DNA from: Mycobacterium spongiae
Lineage (GTDB): Bacteria; Actinomycetota; Actinomycetes; Mycobacteriales; Mycobacteriaceae
Direction of reading: 5' to 3'
Assembly (NCBI RefSeq): GCF_018278905.1
Contig: NZ_CP046600.1
Coordinates: forward strand, 4,526,001-4,590,000
Length of the DNA: 64,000 bases
The translations under genes and the position numbers were made by a program. The notes below the pieces were generated by a model that did not search any database, was not told the DNA's origin, and worked only from the letters and a program-made list of their open reading frames with translations. Below are positions 1 to 8,155 of this stretch, in pieces; the stretch's first letter is position 1, and the number at the start of each line of letters is the position of its first letter.

Positions 1-121
1 ATCCGACCGACCGATGCCCGGTCTGCAACGCCGCCTGCGGCGATCATCCGAAGATAGATAGGGCTGCCGCCAACGAGGACCGAAGCGTCACGCCACGCGG
101 CAGCAGTTCGAGGAGCACTAG

Positions 122-268
122 ATGAAACGGGACGGCACCGCGGCACCGGAACGCCGGTTCATGACGTCCGGCCGTTTCAGGACCAAGAAACCGCGGGAAG
201 TCGCTGCGCTGCGTGCCCGGTCGCTGGCGGCGACTAGCGCGCCTGGGGCGACAGGGTGGTTCCGGTGA
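122..268 (+). CDS. small basic ORF (48 aa), unknown function
   Basis: An ATG at 122 opens a 48-codon frame ending in TGA at 266-268. A GAGGAG purine run lies about 8 bases upstream. The product begins MKRDGTAAPERRF and is rich in Arg and Lys, with no domain I recognise, no signal peptide and no membrane segment. Its stop codon overlaps an in-frame GTG at 265-267 of the STAS/ATPase gene in a GTGA arrangement, which is a common mycobacterial form of translational coupling. It could be a short coupled leader or a small regulatory partner of the downstream protein. Equally, it could be a chance frame in GC-rich DNA. The ribosome-binding site and the overlap are the only support. Confidence 0.4.
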   Translation: MKRDGTAAPERRFMTSGRFRTKKPREVAALRARSLAATSAPGATGWFR

Positions 269-1029
269 GCGCCATAGCCGAGTCGCCCAGCTCGTTGGCC
301 ATCGCAGCGCGAACCGAAAGGTCCGTGATGATTCTGACCGCCGACGGCGTGCTTGACGCGAACAGCGCCGCCTCGCTTCGCGACAGCATCACGCAGGCCA
401 CCCTCGAGGCGCCAGCTGCCGTCATCGTCGACGTGACCGCTCTTCACGTCCCCCAGGAAGCCGCGTGGGCAGCCTTCACCAGCGCCCGCTGGCAGGTCGA
501 CACTCGGCCCGGCGTTCCCATCGTGATCGTCTGCGCCCAACGCTCCGGCCGCGCCGCCATCACCCGCACGGGAGTCGCCCGCTTCATGCCCGTGTACCCG
601 ACAGAGAAAGGGGCGATGCGGGCCATCGGCCGGCTCAAGCGTCGCAATGGCTCCTATGCCCGCATGGAGCTGCCCGCCAACGTGAGCAGCCTGCGCGAAT
701 CACGCAGACTGGTCCGCGAGTGGCTCACCGAGTGGTCACGTCCCGCGCTTATCCCGGTCGCGTTGGTGATCGTCAACGTCTTCATGGAAAACGTGCTCAA
801 ACACACCGAAAGCAGGCCGGTGCTACGGATCGAGAGCGACGGAACGACGGCGACCATCGCAGTTTCGGACGCCAGCAGTGCTCCCGCCGTCCGGCTAGCC
901 TCGCCGCCCACAGGAATTGACGTCTCCGGCCTGGCGCTCGTGGCAGCGCTGTCCCGCGCCTGGGGCAGCAGTCCCACCTCGTCGGGCAAGACAGTCTGGG
1001 CAGTCATCGGTCCGGAAAACCAGCTTTGA
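265..1029 (+). CDS. STAS domain / HATPase-like anti-sigma fusion protein (Rv0941c-like)
   Basis: The N-terminal about 110 residues look like a STAS anti-anti-sigma domain (SVMILTADGVLDANSAASLR, then VIVDVTALHVP). The C-terminal about 110 residues look like an RsbW/SpoIIAB-type GHKL ATPase: an N-box (NVFMENVLKHT), a D-containing strand (IAVSDASS) and a terminal GLALVAALSRAWG...GKTVWAVI motif. Partner-switching systems normally have these as separate proteins, so this one chain combines an antagonist and an ATPase module. It probably acts in the cytosol in sigma-factor control. GTG 265 is preferred because it gives a 4-bp GTGA overlap with the small ORF upstream; GTG 256 in the same frame is an alternative adding three residues. 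In the M. tuberculosis layout the same pair of genes (Rv0941c, Rv0940c) is adjacent. Confidence 0.8.
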   Translation: MSAIAESPSSLAIAARTERSVMILTADGVLDANSAASLRDSITQATLEAPAAVIVDVTALHVPQEAAWAAFTSARWQVDTRPGVPIVIVCAQRSGRAAITRTGVARFMPVYPTEKGAMRAIGRLKRRNGSYARMELPANVSSLRESRRLVREWLTEWSRPALIPVALVIVNVFMENVLKHTESRPVLRIESDGTTATIAVSDASSAPAVRLASPPTGIDVSGLALVAALSRAWGSSPTSSGKTVWAVIGPENQL

Positions 1030-1061
1030 ACAGTGCAGGCGTACCCGGTTGCGGGCCAAAC

Positions 1062-1075
1062 TAGAACACGTTCTA
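1062..1075. promoter_or_regulatory. KstR-like operator
   Basis: TAGAACACGTTCTA is a perfect 14-bp palindrome matching the TnnAACnnGTTnnA pattern of the cholesterol-catabolism repressor KstR. It lies 36 bp upstream of the GTG of the F420-type oxidoreductase. The M. tuberculosis counterpart (Rv0940c) is, from memory, a KstR regulon member, which fits. Binding itself is inferred. Confidence 0.7.
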
Positions 1076-1111
1076 ATCTGTATGGCGGGTCCTTTCGAGG
1101 AAGGTGACGAC

Positions 1112-1978
1112 GTGCGCTTCAGCTACGCCGAGGCAATGACCGACTTTTCGTTTTACCTCCCGCTGGCCAAGGCCGCCGAGGCAGCCGGGTACAGCAGCAT
1201 GACGATCCCCGACAGCGTCGCCTACCCCTTCGAGTCGGATTCGAAGTACCCCTACACCCCCGACGGCAACCGCGAATTCCTCGACGGCAAGCCGTTCATC
1301 GAGACATTCGTCCTCACAGCGGCATTGGGCGCGGTGACGACGACATTGCGGTTCAACTTCTTCGTCCTCAAGCTGCCGATCCGCCCGCCGGCGTTGGTGG
1401 CCAAGCAAGCCGGTTCATTGGCTGCCTTGATCGGCAACCGAGTTGGGCTCGGCGTGGGCACCAGCCCCTGGCCGGAAGACTACGAGCTCATGGGCGTCCC
1501 CTTCGCCAAGCGCGGCAAGCGGATTGACGAATGCATCGATATCGTGCGTGGCCTCACCTCCGGTGAGTACTTCGAGTTCCACGGCGAGTTCTATGACATC
1601 CCCAAGACGAAGATGACCCCGGCGCCGACCCAGCCGATCCCCATATTGATCGGCGGACACGCCGATGCCGCGTTGCGGCGGGCGGCACGTGCCGACGGGT
1701 GGATGCACGGGGGCGGCGATCCAGAAGAACTCGACCGGATGATCGGCCGGATCAAGCAGCTTCGCGAAGAAGAGGGCAAGACCGGCCCGTTCGAGATCCA
1801 CGTGATCTCGGTCGACGGCTTCACGGCGGATGGTGTCAAGCGGCTCGAGGACAAAGGGGTGACCGACGTAATCGTCGGCTTCCGCATCCCCTACATCATG
1901 GGGGCCGACACCGAGCCGCTGGACACCAAGATCCGCAATCTGGAGATGTTCGCCGAGAATGTGATCGCGAAAGTCTAA
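1112..1978 (+). CDS. LLM-class F420-dependent oxidoreductase (Rv0940c-like)
   Basis: The 288-residue product is a luciferase-like monooxygenase-fold (beta/alpha)8 protein of the F420-dependent class. Visible family features are an early SMTIPDSVAYP segment, the central NRVGLGVGTSPWPEDYELMGV block that shapes the flavin/F420 pocket, RIDECIDIVRGL, and PIPILIGGHADAALRRAAR. The substrate is unknown. GTG 1112 is chosen because AGGAAGG lies about 8 bases upstream and because the length equals the remembered M. tuberculosis protein; an in-frame ATG at 1082 would add ten residues. The palindromic KstR-like box just upstream suggests repression by KstR and induction on steroids, so a role in sterol metabolism is plausible but not shown. 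Confidence 0.85.
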   Translation: MRFSYAEAMTDFSFYLPLAKAAEAAGYSSMTIPDSVAYPFESDSKYPYTPDGNREFLDGKPFIETFVLTAALGAVTTTLRFNFFVLKLPIRPPALVAKQAGSLAALIGNRVGLGVGTSPWPEDYELMGVPFAKRGKRIDECIDIVRGLTSGEYFEFHGEFYDIPKTKMTPAPTQPIPILIGGHADAALRRAARADGWMHGGGDPEELDRMIGRIKQLREEEGKTGPFEIHVISVDGFTADGVKRLEDKGVTDVIVGFRIPYIMGADTEPLDTKIRNLEMFAENVIAKV

Positions 1979-2252
1979 GCACCACAGGGGATCGATCCCA
2001 TCGAGTATCTCGACGTTTTCGATCGCCCTTACCTACACACTCGTACCCCAACTCGATGGACGCGAACCGCTGGCTAGCGGGGTCGACCAATCGGGATATG
2101 AGCGGTCGGCCGGCCATCACGAACGCCGCCATCGCGATTCTTTGATAACGCATAAAGGCTGCCGCGCATCGGATAACGTTGAATTTCCGATTGCTCTCTA
2201 GCCCTATTTCCTGTCGGACTCGTCAATTAGCGGATGGATCGAGGCGTCTCCA

Positions 2253-5200
2253 TTGTCCATGGTGAGTGTGGCCCCGGAATTGGTGACGGCCGCGGCGGAG
2301 GAGTTGGTGGGTATCGGGTCAGCGATTGCCGCGGCCAACGCCGCGGCGGCTACCGCGACGGTTGGGGTGGTACCCGCGGCCGCCGATGAGGTATCCGCGG
2401 CGATCGCGGAGTTGTTCGGTACCCACGGCAAGCAGTTTCAAGCGCTGAGTTCCCAAACCGCGCTCTTTCACGACCGGTTCGTCGAGGTTTTGACGGCGGG
2501 CGCGGTGGGGTATGCGGCCGCCGAGGCCAACGCCGAGCAATGGCTGTTGAGCGCGATCAACGCGCCCACCCTAGCGCTGTTGGGGCGCCCGTTGATTGGC
2601 GATGGCGCCGACGCGATGCCCGGCACCGGGCGGGCCGGCGGAGCGGGCGGGTTGTTGATCGGCAACGGCGGGGCGGGCGGCTCCGGTGGAGTCGGCCAGG
2701 CCGGTGGGGCTGGTGGCGCTGCGGGCCTGCTCGGCGTCGGTGGTGTCGGTGGTGCCGGCGGGGCCGGCGCGGCCGGAGGCGCCGGTGGTCACGGTGGGTC
2801 GTTGTTCGGCACGGGTGGTGCCGGCGGGGCGGGCGGTCTCAGTGCGCCCGGTGGGGCCGGCGGGAACTCCGGGTTGTTCGGCAATGGCGGTGTCGGGGGC
2901 GTGGGCGGATTCGGCGCGGCCGGGGGTGCCGGAGGGCATGGCGGATGGTTGTCGGGCGATGGCGGCGCAGGCGGTGGAGGTGGAGTCGGCGCGGCGGGTG
3001 GTGCCGGCGGTCACGGCGGTCGACTACTCGGCGATGGCGGCACTGGCGGGATGGGCGGGGCCGGCGCGGCCGGGGGGACCGGTGGTCGCGCGGGCATCTG
3101 GGGTGATGGAGGCGGAGGTGGTGTGGGCGGCGCCGACGGCGGGGCGGGCGGCCACGGCGGTAGTGCCAGGGTAATCGGCAACGGCGGTGCGGGCGGTGCC
3201 GGTGGTGCTGGAGGGGCCGGGGCCGCCGGTACCACCCCCGGCACTCCCGGTGCTGCGGGCCCTACCGGTGTTGCCGGTGAAGCAGGCGGGACAGGCTCAG
3301 AGGGCGGAGTCGGCGGTGTCGGTGGGATCGGTGGCAACGGCGGCCACGGCGGATGGTTGATCGGAAATGGCGGTGTGGGGGGAGCCGGAGGTGTCGGCGG
3401 GACCGGTGGGATGGGCGCGGGCGGCGGTGCCGGCGGAGCGGGTGGCAACGGCGTGGCTAGCGCGATGGCGGGCGGCGGGGCCGGCGCTGCGGGCGGCAAC
3501 GGCGGCGACGGCGGGGCCGGTGGAGACGGCGGCAGCGGCGGCGCCGGTGGGGCCGGTGGTACGGGCGGGGTGTTGGGGGCCGAAGGGCGTGCCGGTAGCG
3601 GCGGGGCGGGGGGCAGCGGTGGCCTGGGCGGAGCCGCCGGCGACGGGGGCGGGGGCGGTGACGGTGGCAGTGGGCTGACCGCCGGTAGCGGCGGGGCCGG
3701 AGGACACGGCGGGGATCCCGGCGCGGGTGGTGCCGGTGGCGATCCTGGGCCTTCGGGAGGCTCCGGCGGGCATGAGGGCACCGAGGGGGCCGACGCCAGC
3801 AACAACGGGCCCGGCATTGGCGGTGACGGCGGAGCCGGCGGGAAAGGTGCCGACGGCCGCATCGCCGGCGCCGCCGGCGGCGACGGTGGCCAAGGCGGAG
3901 ACGGCGGTCGCGTCGGCGACGGCGGAGCCGGTGGCGGGGGCGGCAACGGCGTGGACGGTACCGGCTTCGCGGGCACCACGGCCCCGACCGCCGGTGAGGA
4001 CGGCACACCCGGACAAGCGGGTGGCAACGGTGGGGCCGGCGGGGCCGGCGGGGTCGGCGGAACCCACGCCGGCGACGGCGGCGAAGGCGGCACCGGCGGC
4101 AAAGCCGGCGCCGGCGGGACCGGCGGCGACGGTGCTGACGGCGCCGATGCCACCGCCCCCGGTGATAGCGGCGAGGCCGGCGGCAACGGCGGGGCCGGCG
4201 GCGACGGCGGTGCAGGCGGGGCCGGTGGAACCGGCGGCACCGCGACCGCGGGGCAGACCGGCGACCACGGCGCCGGCGGAAACGGCGGAAACGGCGGATT
4301 GGGCGGTGCCGCCGGCGACGGCGGGACCGGCGCCACCGGTGACTGGGACACCAACGACGGCGTCGGCGGAGCCGGCGGCCAAGGTGGCGACCCCGGTGCC
4401 GGCGGTGCCGGCGGAGCCGGCGGCGACAGCGGCAACGGCGCCCACGCCAGCAACGGCGACGATGCCAGCGATTTCGGGCCCGGCACCGGCGGTAACGGCG
4501 GCAATGGCGGAAACGGCGCAGCGGGCACCGACGCTGCTAACGGTGCCGCCGGAGGCGACGGAGGTGACGCCGGGCTCGTCGGTGATGGCGGCCGCGGCGG
4601 CGACGGCGGCAACGGCGGCGACGGCCTGGCCGGTACCACGCCCAGCACCGCAGGCGAAAACGGCGGCGACGGCACCGACGGCGGCACCGGCGGGACAGGC
4701 GGGGCCGGCGGGGCCGGCGGAACCCACGCCGGCGACGGCGGCGACGGCGGCACCGGCGGCAAAGCCGGAACGGGTGGCGCCGGCGGCACCGGCGCCACCG
4801 GTACGACGGGCGCCACCGGAGCGAGCGGCGGTGGCCGCGGCGGCACCGGCGGCGACGGCGGCGACGGCGGCAACGGCGGCAACGGCGGCAAGGGCGGCGA
4901 CGGCGGGGCCGGCGGGCTCGCCCAGTCAGCCTCAGGCAAAGCCGGCGCCGAGGGCGCCGGCGGAGCAGGCGGAGATGGCGGGGCTGCCGGTACGGCCGGC
5001 GACGGCGGCAACGGCGGCAACGGCGTGGTCGGTGACAGCAACTTCGGTGACGGCGGGGACGGCGGCAACGGCGGCGACCCAGGAACCGGTGGTGACCCCG
5101 GCACCGGGGGCGGGGGCTCCACCACCGGCGCCACCGGCACGCCTGGAGCCGCCGCCACCAGCGGCGGCAACGGCGGCAACGGCGGCAACGGAGGCGACGG

Positions 5201-6062
5201 CCCGGCTGGGGAGGGTCATACGATCTTCGGCAGAGGCAGCCCCGGCGGGGACGGCGGCTGGGGCGGCGATGGCGGCAACGGTGGGCTCGTCGGTGACGGC
5301 GGTGACGGGGGCAACGGCGGCAACGGCGGCACCGGCGGCGACGGCGCCATCGAGAGCGGCGGTGACGGCGGTGACGGCGGCCTCGGCGGCGACGGCGGCG
5401 TCGGCGTTACAGGCGGCAAGGGCGGCGCCGGAGGCGATGGAGGCGCACCCGGGAGCGGGGGCGTTACGCAGGCCGGCGACGGCGGCAACGGCGGCCGGGG
5501 AGGTTTCGCTACCGACGTCGGCGGTGACGGCGGCAACGGCGGCAGCGGCGGCACCAGCGCGAGTGGGGATATCAACATCTCCCTGAACGGCGGCGACGGC
5601 GGCGACGGCGGCCGCGCAGGCAACGGTGCGACCGCCGGCGGCACGGGCGGCGACGGCGGCAACGGAGGCGACGGCTACGGAGACTTAGCAGCAAGCAGCG
5701 GTAACGGCGGTAGCGGTGGTGACGGTGGCAGCAGCGAGACTCTCGCCGGCAACGGCGGTAAGGGCGGCGAAGGCGGCAGCTGGGTCGGCAGCGACTTCGG
5801 AAGCGACACCCTGGGCGGCGACGGCGGCAACGGCGGAGATGGCGGCGACAGCGCGGTGTCCGGCGGTAACGGCGGCGACGGCGGCACCGGCGGCAGCGGG
5901 GGCACCGACGGCATCGGCGGCAGCGGCGGCAGCGGCGGCGACGGTGGCGGGGGCGGCACCGACGCCGGCGGCGACGGCGCTCGTGGCTCATCGGCCCCCA
6001 CCGATTCCACCGCCGGCGGAGCCGGCGGCGCTGGCGGGGCCGGCGGCGCCGCAAGCGGCTAG
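2253..6062 (+). CDS. PE_PGRS family protein (1269 aa)
   Basis: The first about 95 residues are a PE domain: [20 protein letters not shown], then [13 protein letters not shown] and [14 protein letters not shown]. The linker [11 protein letters not shown] follows at about residue 107. The remaining about 1150 residues are a PGRS domain of GGA/GGN/GGX triplets with low complexity. The start is TTG (TTG TCC ATG GTG). PE_PGRS proteins are exported through ESX-5 to the cell surface and are found only in mycobacteria. The PGRS domain contains a visible internal duplication of about 220 residues (copies near 3714-4110 and 4386-4770). I recall no PE_PGRS gene at this place in M. tuberculosis, between the Rv0940c- and Rv0939-like genes, so it is probably a lineage-specific insertion. 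It converges on the FAH-lactamase gene. Confidence 0.9.
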   Translation: MSMVSVAPELVTAAAEELVGIGSAIAAANAAAATATVGVVPAAADEVSAAIAELFGTHGKQFQALSSQTALFHDRFVEVLTAGAVGYAAAEANAEQWLLSAINAPTLALLGRPLIGDGADAMPGTGRAGGAGGLLIGNGGAGGSGGVGQAGGAGGAAGLLGVGGVGGAGGAGAAGGAGGHGGSLFGTGGAGGAGGLSAPGGAGGNSGLFGNGGVGGVGGFGAAGGAGGHGGWLSGDGGAGGGGGVGAAGGAGGHGGRLLGDGGTGGMGGAGAAGGTGGRAGIWGDGGGGGVGGADGGAGGHGGSARVIGNGGAGGAGGAGGAGAAGTTPGTPGAAGPTGVAGEAGGTGSEGGVGGVGGIGGNGGHGGWLIGNGGVGGAGGVGGTGGMGAGGGAGGAGGNGVASAMAGGGAGAAGGNGGDGGAGGDGGSGGAGGAGGTGGVLGAEGRAGSGGAGGSGGLGGAAGDGGGGGDGGSGLTAGSGGAGGHGGDPGAGGAGGDPGPSGGSGGHEGTEGADASNNGPGIGGDGGAGGKGADGRIAGAAGGDGGQGGDGGRVGDGGAGGGGGNGVDGTGFAGTTAPTAGEDGTPGQAGGNGGAGGAGGVGGTHAGDGGEGGTGGKAGAGGTGGDGADGADATAPGDSGEAGGNGGAGGDGGAGGAGGTGGTATAGQTGDHGAGGNGGNGGLGGAAGDGGTGATGDWDTNDGVGGAGGQGGDPGAGGAGGAGGDSGNGAHASNGDDASDFGPGTGGNGGNGGNGAAGTDAANGAAGGDGGDAGLVGDGGRGGDGGNGGDGLAGTTPSTAGENGGDGTDGGTGGTGGAGGAGGTHAGDGGDGGTGGKAGTGGAGGTGATGTTGATGASGGGRGGTGGDGGDGGNGGNGGKGGDGGAGGLAQSASGKAGAEGAGGAGGDGGAAGTAGDGGNGGNGVVGDSNFGDGGDGGNGGDPGTGGDPGTGGGGSTTGATGTPGAAATSGGNGGNGGNGGDGPAGEGHTIFGRGSPGGDGGWGGDGGNGGLVGDGGDGGNGGNGGTGGDGAIESGGDGGDGGLGGDGGVGVTGGKGGAGGDGGAPGSGGVTQAGDGGNGGRGGFATDVGGDGGNGGSGGTSASGDINISLNGGDGGDGGRAGNGATAGGTGGDGGNGGDGYGDLAASSGNGGSGGDGGSSETLAGNGGKGGEGGSWVGSDFGSDTLGGDGGNGGDGGDSAVSGGNGGDGGTGGSGGTDGIGGSGGSGGDGGGGGTDAGGDGARGSSAPTDSTAGGAGGAGGAGGAASG
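3714..4770 (+). repeat. internal duplication in PE_PGRS
   Basis: Two runs share an ordered series of unusual words in the PGRS domain. Each has [11 protein letters not shown] (near 3714 and 4386), then a non-Gly island ending in GPGxGGxGG, then AGTT.STAG/PTAGE, then GGTHAGDGG and GGTGGKAG (near 4062 and 4722). The spacing is about 660-670 bp, a multiple of three, so the duplication keeps the frame. Boundaries are approximate because the PGRS background is itself repetitive. Confidence 0.6.
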
Positions 6063-6214
6063 TCAGCACCGCCTACTCGGCCGGTGGTGTGACCCGTGTC
6101 AATGGCCCCGCTGAGCGGTCGTCGCCGACACCCGAGCCTGCGGCTACGCAGTAGCGCTTACGCAGGTGCGCAATCGCCCATCAGCTCTCGATTCGAGTCG
6201 GCAGCGCAGACTGC

Positions 6215-8155
6215 TCAGTCGCGTTTGGCGGCCCACTCGGCTTGCATCACCAGTAACGCCATGGGAGCCGGCGCAGGGATGTCCGGGTCGAGTTCGCGGT
6301 AGCGCTGAAAGACGTTAACAACGACACGTTCGGCGTCCAGCCAGCTCGCGTACTCGCCGAGGTCGATGGTCTCGATGGCCTCGGTGAAGGCAAGGCCCTT
6401 GCGGTAGGCCGCCTCGGCCTGCTCCGCAACGTGGACCAAATAGCCCCTGACGGCACGGATCCCGTCCGGATCGGTGACCGGACCATGGCCAGGCACCACG
6501 GTGGGCGCATCCAGCGCAATCATCGCATCGCAGGCCGCAACCCAGTTGGCGATCGGGCCGGCCCACACGATCGGCGTGCAACCGATGAACAGCAGATCCC
6601 CGGCGAACAGCACACCGGCGTCGGGCACGTGGACGACGGAATCCGCGGCGGTGTGCGCAGGACCAAGGTTAAGTAGGTCAACTCGCCTGCCGCCGACGTC
6701 GATGCTCAGCTCGCGGTCAAACGTCTGGTCGGCGTTGCGCAGCGTGATGCCGCTGAAGTCGAAGTGTCCGAAGCGGTCCCGCACGAACTTGGTCGCTATC
6801 GGCCCCAGGTCGACGGTCTGGATGAGCCTCAGCCTGTCGGTACCGCCCTCGTGCGCGATCTCCTCGGCGGTGCCCGTGGCCGCGATGATCCGGACCGTAG
6901 GGTCCAGCAACTGGTTGCCGTACGTGTGATCACCGTTGGAGTGGGTGATCAGCGCATCAGTGATGGGTGCCGCATCGGTGATCGGCGCCAGTGCGTCGAG
7001 CATCTCGCGGGTCAGCCCTAGATCGAACAGCGTGTCCACCAGCAGCGACGCGCCGTCGCCGGCGACCAGCCCGGCGTTGCTCCAGCCGTAGCCGCCGTCC
7101 GGCAGCGTCCACGCCCACACGCGGTCGGCGACCTCGTGCAGCCCGCGGGTGTAGGGCACCCGGGACGGCGCCAGATTCCTGCGGACCGCCTCGGATGGTG
7201 CGTCGGGGTTGACGCGGGCCGCCAACGGGTGCGGGGACGCGGTGGCGCGGACCGTCTGCCGCGTCTCGCCCAACCCCTCCACCTGAAGAGTCACCACGTC
7301 ACCGTCGCGGAGCCAGCCCGGAAACCCCTCCGGATTCGCTAGATGCTCGACGAGGGTGCAGGTGGGCACCGTACCGGAGCCGAACAGGTCCCCCGGGTTC
7401 AACATCACCCCGCGTGCGGCGTAGGAAATGAGTTCACCGAAACTCCAGTCCATCGAACCGGTCGTGCCCGACCCGATCACGGCGTCGTTGACCAGGGCGG
7501 TCACCTGCAGGCTCAGCTTTGCGTGTTTGTCGGGGCTCCGGTACGGCTCCAGCTCATCCGGGGTGACCAGATAAGGACCCAGCGTGACGCCGCCGTCCTT
7601 GCCTTTGGCCTGGCCGATGCGCAGCTGGCCCTCCAGCCGCTGTAGGTCACGCGCGGACCAGTCGTTGAAGATGGTGTAGCCGATGATCGCCTGTTCAGCC
7701 TGTTCGACCGTGAGGTCTCTACCGCCGGTACCGATGACGGCGGCGACCTCCAATTCGAAGTCCTGCCAGGCACTCCCGGGCGCCATCGGCGCTTCGTCGT
7801 AGGGACCCAGCACGGCAGTCGGACACGCGAAGTAGAACGCCGGGATTCGATACCAGGTGTCAATGAGCACCCGGCCGCCGCCCATCGCTTCCTGGCAATT
7901 GCGCATATGGTCCAGAAACGACAAGCAGTCCCGGATCGACGGGGGCCGCGGGACCGGGGCTGCCAGCGACACCTCGTCGAGTCGAACCACCGCGGCCGGT
8001 GCCCGCAGCGCGTCTTCGCCGGCTTCGCGCAACCCGTCAGCTCCGCGCTTGATCAGGTCAAGTAGCGCGACGCCCACCGGCAGCGCGTAAATCTCGTCAC
8101 CGGAGAGCACGCCGGTTCGCTCGCCCTGCTCGCTTCGATACGTCACCCACTTCAT
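6215..8155 (-). CDS. bifunctional FAH-domain / metallo-beta-lactamase-fold protein (Rv0939-like)
   Basis: The 646 residues split into two enzymes. Residues 1 to about 310 form a fumarylacetoacetate hydrolase/isomerase-like domain with the metal-site run DFELEVAAVIG and GYTIFNDWSARDLQ. Residues about 340-646 form a metallo-beta-lactamase-fold hydrolase with THSNGDHTYGN (an HxxxDH variant), a HTAADSVVHVPDAGVLFAGD motif and VVPGHGPVTD. The length is close to the remembered 644-residue M. tuberculosis protein. The ATG at 8155-8153 overlaps the ligD stop by 4 bp (ATGA), so the two genes are probably co-translated. The reason for pairing with a DNA repair ligase is not known. The role is likely ring-cleavage-product or hydroxyacid hydrolysis, and the substrate is unknown. 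Confidence 0.88.
   Translation of the reverse strand: MKWVTYRSEQGERTGVLSGDEIYALPVGVALLDLIKRGADGLREAGEDALRAPAAVVRLDEVSLAAPVPRPPSIRDCLSFLDHMRNCQEAMGGGRVLIDTWYRIPAFYFACPTAVLGPYDEAPMAPGSAWQDFELEVAAVIGTGGRDLTVEQAEQAIIGYTIFNDWSARDLQRLEGQLRIGQAKGKDGGVTLGPYLVTPDELEPYRSPDKHAKLSLQVTALVNDAVIGSGTTGSMDWSFGELISYAARGVMLNPGDLFGSGTVPTCTLVEHLANPEGFPGWLRDGDVVTLQVEGLGETRQTVRATASPHPLAARVNPDAPSEAVRRNLAPSRVPYTRGLHEVADRVWAWTLPDGGYGWSNAGLVAGDGASLLVDTLFDLGLTREMLDALAPITDAAPITDALITHSNGDHTYGNQLLDPTVRIIAATGTAEEIAHEGGTDRLRLIQTVDLGPIATKFVRDRFGHFDFSGITLRNADQTFDRELSIDVGGRRVDLLNLGPAHTAADSVVHVPDAGVLFAGDLLFIGCTPIVWAGPIANWVAACDAMIALDAPTVVPGHGPVTDPDGIRAVRGYLVHVAEQAEAAYRKGLAFTEAIETIDLGEYASWLDAERVVVNVFQRYRELDPDIPAPAPMALLVMQAEWAAKRD

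Noticed and set aside
3011..5188. Long Pro-rich minus-strand frame (about 725 codons) opposite the PE_PGRS gene
   Set aside because: It is the antisense reading of GGN/GGC repeats, giving PPxPP strings. Its amino-acid make-up follows entirely from the PGRS code on the other strand, and it has no ribosome-binding site or domain.
2640..6060. CRISPR-like or minisatellite array
   Set aside because: The repeats are codon-phased GGN triplets in a coding frame with no spacer structure, which is the ordinary PGRS pattern.
6136..6168. Bidirectional terminator between PE_PGRS and the FAH-lactamase gene
   Set aside because: CCTGCG and CGCAGG can pair, but the 18-base loop and short stem make it weak; not enough to list as a feature.
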